Source: an uncultured Christensenella sp. (GTDB lineage Bacteria > Bacillota > Clostridia > Christensenellales > Borkfalkiaceae). Taken from it: a stretch of DNA of 64,000 nt. The stretch lies in assembly GCA_910585235.1 (NCBI GenBank), contig CAJUCM010000006.1, positions 15,920 to 79,919 on the forward strand. The letters run 5' to 3'. The position numbers were made by a program, and so were the translations under genes. The notes below the pieces were generated by a model that ran no database searches, was not told the origin of the DNA, and worked only from the letters and a program-made list of their open reading frames with translations. This document shows positions 8,090 through 16,374 of this stretch, piece by piece (position 1 is the first letter of the stretch; every line of letters begins with the position of its first letter).

Positions 8090-8707
8090 ATGAAAGTTCT
8101 GATGTTGAACGGCAGTCCCAGAAAAAACGGGAATACGGAGATCGCGCTCAGAGAAATGGAAAAAATTTTTCATGCGAACGGCGTGGAGACGGAAATCGTA
8201 CAAGTCGGGAATCAGGCGGTCAGGGGCTGTATCGCCTGCCTCTCCTGTAAAAAAACGGGCAAGTGCGTATTTGACGACGCGGTGAACGCGACGGCGGAAA
8301 AGTTTGAAAAAGCGGACGGGCTTGTCGTTGCATCCCCCGTCTATTACGCCTCGGCAAACGCGACGCTCGTCGCCTTTTTACAGAGACTTTTTTACAGTAC
8401 GCCCTTTTCAAAGAGCATGAAAGTGGGCGCGGCGGTTGCCGCGGCAAGGAGAGGGGGGCTCACTTCCACCTTTGACGAGCTGAATAAATTTTTTGCGATC
8501 AGCGGAATGCCGATCGCTTCCGGTCAGTACTGGAACGGGATCCACGGCGCGGCGCAGGGCGAGGCGGAAGAGGACAAAGAGGGTTTGCAGATGATGCGCA
8601 CGCTTGCGAACAATATGACGTTTCTCATGAAGAGCATCGCGCTCGGCAAAGAACAGTTCGGACTTCCCGAAGCGGAGCCTTTTGAAAGGACGAATTTTAT
8701 CAGATGA
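8090..8707 (+). CDS. NAD(P)H-dependent FMN reductase / flavodoxin-fold protein
   Basis: A 205-residue flavodoxin-like protein. The FMN phosphate loop is the GSPRKNGNTE segment near residue 9, followed by CIACLSCKKTGKC, a Cys-rich loop typical of clostridial iron-sulfur flavoproteins, though its spacing allows only part of a cluster site. SPVYYASANA is the second flavin-binding loop. I place the start at ATG 8090, with AAAGGAG 7 nt upstream, and not at the in-frame TTG at 8072. The stop overlaps the next start (ATGA), so translation is likely coupled. Confidence 0.85.
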   Translation: MKVLMLNGSPRKNGNTEIALREMEKIFHANGVETEIVQVGNQAVRGCIACLSCKKTGKCVFDDAVNATAEKFEKADGLVVASPVYYASANATLVAFLQRLFYSTPFSKSMKVGAAVAAARRGGLTSTFDELNKFFAISGMPIASGQYWNGIHGAAQGEAEEDKEGLQMMRTLANNMTFLMKSIALGKEQFGLPEAEPFERTNFIR

Positions 8708-9579
8708 TCAAGGGACTGATTCTCGTAAACGCCTATTCCGCAATGGAGGAGGCGCGTTATCAGGCGGAGCGCCTGCAAGAGGAGTTCGCAAAACGCGGCG
8801 TGAATGCCGAAATCAAACGCAACGATTTCTTTCCCGTCTCCGTTGCAAAGGATCTTTCATGCGGGCTTGGCGGTTATGTTTTCTGCGTCTTTCTCGACAA
8901 GGACAAATACGTCTTGCAGGGGATCGAAAAAGCGGGGATCCCGCTCTTCAACGGATATTCCGCGATCGAAGCCTGCGACGATAAAATGACGACGTACTTG
9001 ACGCTCGCGGGGAACGGGATCGATATGCCGTTGACGCTTCCGGGGATTTTCTGTTATAACAAAGACGCGGAAATTTCCGAACGGTCGCTCGAAAAAATTG
9101 AGGCGCTCGGCTATCCGCTCGTCGTCAAAAAGAGTTTCGGTTCGTGCGGGACGGGGGTCTATCTCGTCAAAAACAGAGAGGAGCTCAAAACAAAAAATAG
9201 GGAATTGCTCTGCGAACCGCATTTATATCAGAAATTCGTCTCTTCGAGCTTCGGCAGGGACGTGAGAGTGATCGTGATCGGGCGGAAAGTATTCGGGGCG
9301 ATCCTGCGGGAGTCGGACAAGGATTTCCGTTCCAACGTCGCTCTCGGCGGGCGCGTTTCGGAATACGAGCTCCCCGAAGCGGCGAAAAAAATCTGCGAAA
9401 AGGTCGCAACGCTTTTGGGGCTTGACTATTGCGGGATCGATCTCCTCTTCGGCGAAAGCGGAACGTTTCTTGTATGCGAAGTCAATTCCAACGCCTTTTT
9501 CGGCGGGTTCGAGCGCGCAACGAAAAAGAACGTTGCGGGCGCGTACGCGGACTATATTTTATCCGCGCTCCGGCTTTAA
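8704..9579 (+). CDS. ATP-grasp carboxylate-amine ligase (RimK-like)
   Basis: A 291-residue ATP-grasp enzyme. ATP-binding elements are VVKKSFGSCGTGVYLV near residue 142, the hinge LYQKFVSSS followed by DVRVIVIG, and the metal-binding end DLLFGES...CEVNSNAFF. RimK-like enzymes add amino acids to proteins, peptides or cofactors by way of an acyl-phosphate. The substrate cannot be read from sequence. Tight coupling with an asparaginase and a flavin reductase hints at an amino-acid-linked product; that is inference. The ATG overlaps the upstream TGA. Confidence 0.85.
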   Translation: MIKGLILVNAYSAMEEARYQAERLQEEFAKRGVNAEIKRNDFFPVSVAKDLSCGLGGYVFCVFLDKDKYVLQGIEKAGIPLFNGYSAIEACDDKMTTYLTLAGNGIDMPLTLPGIFCYNKDAEISERSLEKIEALGYPLVVKKSFGSCGTGVYLVKNREELKTKNRELLCEPHLYQKFVSSSFGRDVRVIVIGRKVFGAILRESDKDFRSNVALGGRVSEYELPEAAKKICEKVATLLGLDYCGIDLLFGESGTFLVCEVNSNAFFGGFERATKKNVAGAYADYILSALRL

Positions 9580-9592
9580 GGAGTCAATTTTT

Positions 9593-10090
9593 ATGGGTGA
9601 GACCGTTACGTCCTATTCGAGAACGCGCATGGCAAGCAAGAGGACGTTCCTGATTATTTTTTGTATCGGTTTTTTAATCTTATGCGGTATTACGGTCGGT
9701 TGTCTTGTCGGATTTTTTCAGGCGAAACACCGTCAACAAATGATCGTCGACGGCAAAACGACAACGGCGGAAATATACCGGTGCTATCAGGACAGCGGCT
9801 TCGGACCAAACGCATGGAGATGCGTCTATCGTTATGTCGATGAAAACGGGATCGAATACGCCGAATCCTTGGCGACCTCTTATAAGACGAGCGAGGAAGG
9901 GGAAAAGCATATCGGCGAAAAAATCGAAATCTATATCGACGGTAAGGGCAACAGTCTCCCCGTCGGGGAAGAGTCGGGCGTTACGACCGCTATTATCTGG
10001 ATTACCGTTATGACTGTTCTGCTTTGCGCCGATACGGTCGGGATCGTGATAACGTCTATGCTGATACGCAAAGAGAAAAAACGTACTTGA
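9593..10090 (+). CDS. DUF3592-like two-helix membrane protein
   Basis: A 165-residue protein with one hydrophobic helix at about 18-42 and another at about 128-155, separated by an extracytoplasmic beta-rich part (TTAEIYRCYQDSG, WRCVYRYVDENG, IGEKIEIYIDGKG). The pattern is like small DUF3592 proteins, whose function is unknown. I choose ATG 9593 because AAGGAG lies 8-9 nt upstream; a longer reading to 9422 would overlap the ATP-grasp gene and has no such site. A strong bidirectional terminator follows. Confidence 0.6.
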   Translation: MGETVTSYSRTRMASKRTFLIIFCIGFLILCGITVGCLVGFFQAKHRQQMIVDGKTTTAEIYRCYQDSGFGPNAWRCVYRYVDENGIEYAESLATSYKTSEEGEKHIGEKIEIYIDGKGNSLPVGEESGVTTAIIWITVMTVLLCADTVGIVITSMLIRKEKKRT

Positions 10091-10099
10091 ATAAATTGT

Positions 10100-10137
10100 A
10101 AAACCGCTTTCGGGCAATTTGTCCGAAAGCGGTTTTG
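10100..10137. terminator. Bidirectional terminator between convergent genes
   Basis: AAAACCGCTTTCGG (10100-10113) pairs with CCGAAAGCGGTTTT (10123-10136), 14 bp. The A and T runs on each side let it serve the + gene ending at 10090 and the - gene ending at 10152. Confidence 0.88.
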
Positions 10138-10151
10138 TATAAACGGGGTAA

Positions 10152-11054
10152 TCAGTTTTGTGCGTCGCTTTGCGTCGCTTCTTCCTTACGGTCGGCGAGT
10201 TCCTTTACATAGGATTCGGCATTGAGACTGCTGACGATAATGGCGATCATCCAGAGGGGGAATCCGAGCAGTAAGCCCAATAATTCGCCCGCAATGAGGG
10301 AGATCAGGGAAGTGACGGCGGACGAGATCATGATAATGATAAGGTTCGTCTGGAATAGCTTTGCCGAGGTTTTCAGCGTGATGACTTCTTTGATTTTCAG
10401 TTTGCCTAAGCCCTGCGCGATATACGCCTCGAAGAGCAGGATCATGCTCCACAGCACGGGCAGAAGCAGGGCGACGACGTAGACAAAGGGTTGCCAAAGC
10501 GCGCTCAGATAGATCGAAAGCAAGGGAAGCGCCGCCGTGATCAATGCGTCCGCAAACGAGACGAGGAGCGTTTTCCAGAACGGCCGTTTTGCGATTTCTT
10601 TCCGGATAAAATATCTTGTCAGATAGTAACCGCTGAAAATTCCGAGGAAAGCGAAGACAAGAACGAATACCACCGCATATATCACCGACGAGACGCAGAG
10701 GGAAATTTTTTCGAGGATCTGTTCGGCGACGGGTTCTATGTTGTGGGTCAGCGCAAAAATGCTGTCCGCAAACGTTTTGTTCAGCCAATCCGAACTGAAT
10801 ATCGTGGTGATCGCTCTGGCGGGGTTGTGCCAATCGAGGGCAAGCGCTTCATCCAGAATTTTTTGCAGAAATGCGGAAAAGTCGAGTTCCACGTTTCCGA
10901 GCGAAGAGGTGAAATCGACAAGTTCGCGCGCCGACCCGTTGACGTAGGGGATCGCGATCGCAAGACTTACGATTACGCCCAGCGCAAGCATTCCCAGCGG
11001 CGTAAAGTAATATTTCAGATTGGAGAGATAGTTTTTCAGTCCTTTTTTGATCAT
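10152..11054 (-). CDS. Polytopic membrane protein of unknown function (300 aa)
   Basis: About six hydrophobic helices: one near residue 20-38, a pair around 140-165, a cluster at 180-215 and two at 245-285. The amphipathic stretch at 45-130 would face outside. No transporter signature is visible. The Ser/Asp/Glu-rich C-terminus (DRKEEATQSDAQN) should be cytoplasmic. Its ATG overlaps the mnmG stop by 4 nt, so it is co-transcribed with mnmG. Confidence 0.65.
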   Translation of the reverse strand: MIKKGLKNYLSNLKYYFTPLGMLALGVIVSLAIAIPYVNGSARELVDFTSSLGNVELDFSAFLQKILDEALALDWHNPARAITTIFSSDWLNKTFADSIFALTHNIEPVAEQILEKISLCVSSVIYAVVFVLVFAFLGIFSGYYLTRYFIRKEIAKRPFWKTLLVSFADALITAALPLLSIYLSALWQPFVYVVALLLPVLWSMILLFEAYIAQGLGKLKIKEVITLKTSAKLFQTNLIIIMISSAVTSLISLIAGELLGLLLGFPLWMIAIIVSSLNAESYVKELADRKEEATQSDAQN

Positions 11055-12913
11055 ATCTTTTTCAGGCTCAGATAGACGGTCAGAACGGCGACGTCCGCGG
11101 GATTGACCCCCGGAACGCGCTCCGCCTGTCCGAGATTCAGGGGACGCACACGCTGTAATTTTTCGCGCGCTTCTAATCTGAGTCCCTCGATTTTCGTATA
11201 GTCAAGGTCGGGGGGCAGTCTTTTTTCCTCCGACTTTTTTGCCTTTTCGATCTCGCGTTCGCTGTTTTTCAGATACCCCTCGTAGCGGATCTCCGTCTCG
11301 GCGCTGTCCAGAACATCGCGCGGAAGCCCCTCCAAAATACCGAACTCGGCGCATAGTTCGGAAAGGGGGATCCCGCGGCGCAACAGATCGGCATAGGTGA
11401 CGCCGCCCGTCAATGCGGAAAATCCGTGGCGGATGCAGAGTTCGTTCGCCGCTTTCTGTTCGGCGCGGGAATTGAGGAGCGCGATCGCCTCGTCGCGCAG
11501 TTGTTTTCTTTTGAGAAATTTTTGATAGCGCTCTTCGCTGACGAGACCCGCGTCGTATCCCTTCTGCGTCAGGCGCAGATCGGCGTTGTCCTGTCTTAAA
11601 AACAGACGGTACTCCGCGCGCGAAGTCATCATGCGGTATGGCTCGTCCGCACCCTTTGTTACGAGGTCGTCGATCAGAACGCCGATATACGCTTCGCCCC
11701 GTCCGAGGATGAGAGGGGGCAGATTACGAAGTTTCAGCGAGGCATTGAGACCCGCCATAAGACCCTGCGCCGCCGCCTCTTCATAGCCGCTCGTGCCGTT
11801 GATCTGTCCCGCCGTGTAGAGTCCTTGTATCCGTTTGTATTCGAGGGTGGGGAAGAGGTCGAGCGTGTCGATGCAGTCGTACTCGATCGCGTAGGCGTAG
11901 CGCACGATCTCGCAGTGTTCGAGCCCTCTGACGGTGCGGTACATCTCCTTTTGCAGATCGTGCGGCAGAGAGGTGGAAAGCCCCTGCACATATACTTCCG
12001 TCGTGTCCGCGCCCTCCGGTTCCAAAAAGAGCTGGTGACGCTCTTTCTCCGAAAAGCGCACGACCTTGGTTTCGATCGAAGGGCAATATCTGGGACCCGT
12101 CGAGGAGATCTCCCCGTTGTAGAGGGGGGCGCGGTCGAGGTTGTTTAAGATGACTTCGTGCGTCTTTTGATTGGTATAGGTGAGATAGCAGGGGGTCTGC
12201 TCCTTGGGAACGGCGTCGTTCAAAAAGGAGAAGGGATATACCTCTTCGCCGTTTTGTACGGTGAGGAGAGTATAGTCCACCGTTCTGCCGTCGAGGCGGG
12301 CGGGCGTTCCCGTTTTGAAACGGCGCACCGAATAGCCGAGCGTGATCAGATTTTCCGTGAGCGCGGTCGCGCGTTCAAAGCCGTTCGGACCGCTGTCTTT
12401 GACGACTTCGCCCGTGATCGTGCGCGCGTTGAGATAGACCCCCGTCGCAACGATGACGGCGCGGCAGGAAAAAATTCCGCCGTAGGTCGTTCTCACGCCC
12501 GTGACCTTGCCCTTTTCGGTGATTATTTCCGCCGCTTCGCCCTGTACGATCCTTAAATTTTTTGTGTGTTCGAGGACCTTTTTCATCTCGCGGTGATACA
12601 GGTTTTTATCCGTCTGCGCGCGCAGGGACTGCACCGCCGCGCCCTTGCCGCGGTTGAGCATTCTGATTTGCAGCGTCGCCCTGTCCGCGTTCAGACCCAT
12701 CTCTCCGCCGAGCGCGTCGATCTCGCGCACGAGATGTCCCTTTGCCGTTCCGCCGACGGAGGGATTGCAGGGCATAAAGCCGATGGAATCGGGATTGAGC
12801 GTGAGCATGACGGTGCGCATTCCCGTGCGGGCGAGCGCAAGCGCGGCTTCGCAGCCCGCGTGCCCCGCGCCGATAACGACCGCGTCGTACGTCCCTTCCG
12901 AAAAAGTGTTCAA
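11051..12913 (-). CDS. mnmG: tRNA uridine-5-carboxymethylaminomethyl modification enzyme MnmG
   Basis: A 620-residue FAD enzyme, full length for the family. With MnmE it installs the (carboxymethyl)aminomethyl group at U34 of tRNAs that read two-codon boxes. The dinucleotide-binding loop GAGHAGCE is at residues 15-22, followed by the family segments MPCNPSVGGTAKGHLVREID and the substrate Cys-rich region TPCYLTYTN. The C-terminal helical domain that contacts MnmE is present. mnmE is not next to it. It lies downstream of dnaA on the same strand, separated by a terminator hairpin. Confidence 0.96.
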   Translation of the reverse strand: MNTFSEGTYDAVVIGAGHAGCEAALALARTGMRTVMLTLNPDSIGFMPCNPSVGGTAKGHLVREIDALGGEMGLNADRATLQIRMLNRGKGAAVQSLRAQTDKNLYHREMKKVLEHTKNLRIVQGEAAEIITEKGKVTGVRTTYGGIFSCRAVIVATGVYLNARTITGEVVKDSGPNGFERATALTENLITLGYSVRRFKTGTPARLDGRTVDYTLLTVQNGEEVYPFSFLNDAVPKEQTPCYLTYTNQKTHEVILNNLDRAPLYNGEISSTGPRYCPSIETKVVRFSEKERHQLFLEPEGADTTEVYVQGLSTSLPHDLQKEMYRTVRGLEHCEIVRYAYAIEYDCIDTLDLFPTLEYKRIQGLYTAGQINGTSGYEEAAAQGLMAGLNASLKLRNLPPLILGRGEAYIGVLIDDLVTKGADEPYRMMTSRAEYRLFLRQDNADLRLTQKGYDAGLVSEERYQKFLKRKQLRDEAIALLNSRAEQKAANELCIRHGFSALTGGVTYADLLRRGIPLSELCAEFGILEGLPRDVLDSAETEIRYEGYLKNSEREIEKAKKSEEKRLPPDLDYTKIEGLRLEAREKLQRVRPLNLGQAERVPGVNPADVAVLTVYLSLKKI

Positions 12914-12946
12914 TGTGTTTGCCTCTGAAAAAATTTTCTGAAAAAT

Positions 12947-12968
12947 ATGCCGTTCCGGAGAACGGCAT
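12947..12968 (-). terminator. Hairpin between dnaA and mnmG
   Basis: ATGCCGTTC (12947-12955) pairs with GAACGGCAT (12960-12968), loop CGGA. On the - strand it is followed by ATTTTT, so it can end or reduce dnaA transcripts before mnmG. Confidence 0.75.
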
Positions 12969-12972
12969 TTTA

Positions 12973-14322
12973 TTACTGTTTCAAAATCGCGGATTTAATA
13001 TCGTTCACTTCTTTGCGGATCGTATCGTTGACCCGAATGAGTTCGGTGATCTTGTCGCGCGAATAGATGACGGTCGCATGGTCCCGTCCGCCCATTTCTT
13101 TGCCGACGGTCACGAGGGGAAGCGAGAGCATATCGCACATGAGATAGGTACAGATCTGCCTTGCCCGCACAAGCTCCTGCCGTTTGTTTTTGCCGAGGAC
13201 GTCCGCTTTCGTGATCGAGTAATAGTTGCATACCGCGCGGATGATCGAATCGGAAGTGACCTCTTCCTGTTCTGCCGCGTTGTTGATGGATTCCTGCAAC
13301 GCAAGAGAGGTGAGTTTGAGCGTAATGGGTTCTTCGTGAAGTTTGCTTGCGAAGATGACCGAATTGAGCCTGCCTTCGAGCGTTCTCACGTTGTTGTCCG
13401 AATTTTTTGCGAGGAACGCGAGCACGTCGTCGGGAACGATACACCGCTTTTCATACGCTTTGCGCTTTAAGATCGCGATTTTCGTTTCGAGGTTGGGCGG
13501 CTGGATGTCCGCGATCAGACCCTGTTCAAAGCGGGTGCGGAGCCGTTCTTCGAGTTCCGTGAGTTCCTTTGCGGGGCAGTCCGAGGAAATGACGATCTGT
13601 TTGTGCATGGCGTACAGTTCGTTGAACGCATGGAAGAACGCTTCCTGCACGCCCGTCTTTCCCGCCCAGAACTGAATGTCGTCGATGAGAAGCACGTCCA
13701 CGTTGCGGTAGCGGTTTCTGAAACGCACGTCCGCTTCCCGTCCCGCGCCCTTCTTGCGATACATACTGTCAACGTATTCGTTGAGGAAGTTTTCGCTCGT
13801 CGTATAGAGGACTTTGAGCTGCGGCTTTTTGGCGGCGATCTCGTTGGCGATCGCCTGCATGAGGTGGGTCTTTCCGAGACCCGTCCCGCCGTAGATATAG
13901 AGAGGGTTGAAGTTTTCGCCGGGAGCTTCCGCGACCGACTTTGCCGCCGCATACACGAATTGGTTGGACGAACCCTCGACAAAGGATTCAAACGTATAGC
14001 GGTGATCGAGAAGAACGGGCGTTTCCTCGTAGGCGTCGGGCATTTCGTCGAGCGTGTAGGTAGAGCTTCCGTCAACGACGACGATGAAATCGACAAGCCC
14101 CACGTCCGCGGAGACGACCGCCTTTTTGATGAGTTCGGCAAGCGTTCCCGTGATGACCTTTGCCGTCAGTTCCGTCTCCGCTTTCAGAACGATCTTGCGG
14201 TTGACGATGTCAACGGGAGTCAGATTCTCCACAAATGTATTGAAAGAGATGGGATTGACGATTTTTTTCGCCGTTTCGCGGATTTGGTGCCACACCGAAC
14301 CGAACTGCGCTTTTTCTTCCAT
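12973..14322 (-). CDS. dnaA: Chromosomal replication initiator DnaA
   Basis: A 449-residue initiator that binds DnaA boxes and melts the origin. Order: N-terminal DnaB/SirA-type interaction domain (1-75), short linker, AAA+ domain with Walker A GGTGLGKT at 145-152 and Walker B LLIDDIQFW near 210, sensor motifs, and a C-terminal helix-turn-helix ending in the DnaA signature MGGRDHATVIYS. The ATG at 14322 has GAGAGGT upstream. Usually dnaA is followed by dnaN and recF on the same strand; here recF is divergent and dnaN is absent. Confidence 0.97.
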   Translation of the reverse strand: MEEKAQFGSVWHQIRETAKKIVNPISFNTFVENLTPVDIVNRKIVLKAETELTAKVITGTLAELIKKAVVSADVGLVDFIVVVDGSSTYTLDEMPDAYEETPVLLDHRYTFESFVEGSSNQFVYAAAKSVAEAPGENFNPLYIYGGTGLGKTHLMQAIANEIAAKKPQLKVLYTTSENFLNEYVDSMYRKKGAGREADVRFRNRYRNVDVLLIDDIQFWAGKTGVQEAFFHAFNELYAMHKQIVISSDCPAKELTELEERLRTRFEQGLIADIQPPNLETKIAILKRKAYEKRCIVPDDVLAFLAKNSDNNVRTLEGRLNSVIFASKLHEEPITLKLTSLALQESINNAAEQEEVTSDSIIRAVCNYYSITKADVLGKNKRQELVRARQICTYLMCDMLSLPLVTVGKEMGGRDHATVIYSRDKITELIRVNDTIRKEVNDIKSAILKQ

Positions 14323-14362
14323 TTTAACCTCTCAAACGCTTTTAATTTTCGCCGTTTACTGC

Positions 14363-14384
14363 TATAATAGGTTCATCTATTATA
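14363..14384. promoter_or_regulatory. Overlapping divergent -10 elements between dnaA and recF
   Basis: TATAAT at 14363-14368 reads toward recF, and ATTATA at 14379-14384 is TATAAT toward dnaA. Together they form a near-palindrome CTATAATAG...CTATTATAAC. Clear -35 elements are not visible on either side. The 112-bp gap holds no cluster of TTATCCACA DnaA boxes. Confidence 0.5.
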
Positions 14385-14434
14385 ACAAAAGTTCGGGGAA
14401 ATGGAAAGCGTTTTTCCCATAAATTCGGCGTAAA

Positions 14435-15520
14435 ATGGTCATAAAAAAATTAACTCTTCAAAATTTCAGAAATTACGAAAGGGAGACCTTTTTCTTTTCC
14501 GAAGGGCTCAACGTGCTTTCGGGCAGGAACGCGCAGGGAAAGACCAACTGCGCCGAGGCGGTTTTTTATCTTTGCACGGGTTCGCCCCTTCGGATCCGCC
14601 ATGAAAAACAGCTCGTCCGCTTCGGGCAGGAGAAAGCGTATCTTTCCGCCGAGACCGAGACGCGCGCGGGGATAGTGAAGCTCGAAGCGGAAATTTCCGA
14701 GAGCGGGCGCACGCTGTTCGTCAACGGAAACAGGATCGCAAAGTTCGTCGATTTTCTCGGACACATGACGAGCGTATTCTTTTCTCCGGGGGAGTTGCGC
14801 CTCGTGCAGGACGGACCGGACGAGCGGAGGCGCTTTCTCAATCTCTCCATTTCGCAGACTTCGCCCGCCTACGGATCCGCGCTCCTGCGCTATTCGAGGA
14901 TTCTCGATCAGCGGAACAATCTGCTTAAATCGAGAGACGTCGATACGGTTTTATCCACGCTTCCCGTCTGGGACGAACAGCTCGCCGTTCATGCGGCGCG
15001 CATCGTGCGGGCGCGCAGAGAGTTCATTGCGGAGCTTTCTCCGCTTGCGAGCGAGGCGCACGCGTATCTGACGGACGGCGCGGAGACGCTCGCGGTCGGC
15101 GCGGAAGGGAACTACCCCGCGTCGGAAGAGGAGATCGCAAAAAAACTCGTGCGGGAGCTGTCAAATTCCTACGAGCGGGATATACGCCTCGGATACACGA
15201 CGGTGGGACCGCACCGCGACGATCTGAAAATCACGATCGACGGCGCGGACGCGCGCGGATACGCCTCGCAGGGACAGACGCGCACGGCGGCGCTGAGCAT
15301 GAAACTCGCCGAAGCGAAGATCTTTGAAAAACTGACGGGGGAGCCTCCCGTTCTCATTCTCGACGACGTGATGAGCGAGCTCGATCTTCCGCGCAGAAAA
15401 AAGCTCGTCGAACGCACGCGCGGGTTGCAGTGCATTCTCACCTGCACGCACGCCGAGCGCGTTCTCTACGGGGAAGAGAGCAAGAAAATCAGAATCCACG
15501 GGGGGAAGATCGTAAAATGA
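14435..15520 (+). CDS. recF: DNA replication and repair protein RecF
   Basis: A 361-residue SMC-like ATPase that loads RecA at single-strand gaps with RecO and RecR. Walker A is GRNAQGKT at residues 30-37, the signature motif lies near SQGQTRTAALS, and Walker B is PVLILDDVMSELD. The start is ATG 14435. The stop overlaps the next start (ATGATG), giving a coupled pair with the PHP gene. Confidence 0.96.
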   Translation: MVIKKLTLQNFRNYERETFFFSEGLNVLSGRNAQGKTNCAEAVFYLCTGSPLRIRHEKQLVRFGQEKAYLSAETETRAGIVKLEAEISESGRTLFVNGNRIAKFVDFLGHMTSVFFSPGELRLVQDGPDERRRFLNLSISQTSPAYGSALLRYSRILDQRNNLLKSRDVDTVLSTLPVWDEQLAVHAARIVRARREFIAELSPLASEAHAYLTDGAETLAVGAEGNYPASEEEIAKKLVRELSNSYERDIRLGYTTVGPHRDDLKITIDGADARGYASQGQTRTAALSMKLAEAKIFEKLTGEPPVLILDDVMSELDLPRRKKLVERTRGLQCILTCTHAERVLYGEESKKIRIHGGKIVK

Positions 15521-16347
15521 TGCGCGCCGATCTGCACATTCACACTTTCTGTTCGGACGGAGCGTATTCTCCCGAAGAGATTGCCCGCCGCGTAAAGCAA
15601 GCGGGCGTTTCGCTCTTTTCCGTGACCGATCACGACAACGCAGAGGGGACGGAGCGTGCGGCGCGCGCCGCCCTGAAAGAGGGGCTCCGCTTTGTTTGCG
15701 GTATGGAGATTTCCGCCTATAACGAATGCGGAAAAGTGCACGTCCTCGGTTACCGCCTGCAAAAAAATTCCGCCTATCTCCGTTTTCTGAAAATGCGGAA
15801 AGAGGGGGCGTATCTCAGGGCGGAGGATTCGCTCAAAAAGGCGAACGCTTATTTTAATACTGCGCTCACTATGGACGACGTGGAGGAATTTCATCGGCAG
15901 AAGAGCGCGCCGCTGCACACCATGCACGCGGTGGACGCATTCGCAAAGCGGCTCGGCAGGGAGCGCGGGGAACTCTACCGCGAAACGTTTGCGTTCGGAA
16001 AGCCCGCCTATTCGGGGCTCTGCCGTCCCACGCCGGAAAGCGCGGTCGAAGCGATCCACGCCATGGGCGGGATCGCCTGTCTTGCGCACCCCGCGCAGAT
16101 CGGCGGGAGCGCTTTGATACGAAGAGAGCTGATAGAAAATCTCACGCTTGCGGGGCTTGACGGGATAGAATGCTATCATCCGACGCATACTGAAAGGGAG
16201 TCGGCGGAGTTTGTATCTTATGCAAAGGAGAAAAACCTGCTCGTAACGGGCGGTTCGGATTTTCATGCGGACGGAAGGGAGCGCATTCTCGGCTTGCCCG
16301 AATTTTACCCTTCCGACGCGCTGATAAAAGCGCTCTTCTCTGCATAG
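15517..16347 (+). CDS. PHP-domain phosphoesterase (TrpH/RNase AM-like)
   Basis: A 276-residue metal-dependent phosphatase of the PHP family. The metal ligands start with DLHIHT at residues 5-10, then TDHDN near 37, HVLGY near 75, an LAHPAQ segment and GSDFHAD near the end. Members hydrolyse 3',5'-bisphosphonucleosides or trim RNA 5' ends; the exact substrate is unknown. ATG 15517 overlaps the recF stop; an alternative ATG follows at 15520. Confidence 0.88.
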   Translation: MMRADLHIHTFCSDGAYSPEEIARRVKQAGVSLFSVTDHDNAEGTERAARAALKEGLRFVCGMEISAYNECGKVHVLGYRLQKNSAYLRFLKMRKEGAYLRAEDSLKKANAYFNTALTMDDVEEFHRQKSAPLHTMHAVDAFAKRLGRERGELYRETFAFGKPAYSGLCRPTPESAVEAIHAMGGIACLAHPAQIGGSALIRRELIENLTLAGLDGIECYHPTHTERESAEFVSYAKEKNLLVTGGSDFHADGRERILGLPEFYPSDALIKALFSA

Positions 16348-16374
16348 GGCTTGTCCGTCGGTTGCGGAGAGGCA

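Noticed and set aside
13603..14367. Long open frame antisense to dnaA
   Set aside because: It mirrors the codon pattern of dnaA, lacks a start signal and shows no domain.
14323..14434. Replication origin in the dnaA-recF gap
   Set aside because: No cluster of TTATCCACA-type boxes; only single near-matches inside coding regions (for example TTATCCACG near 14951).
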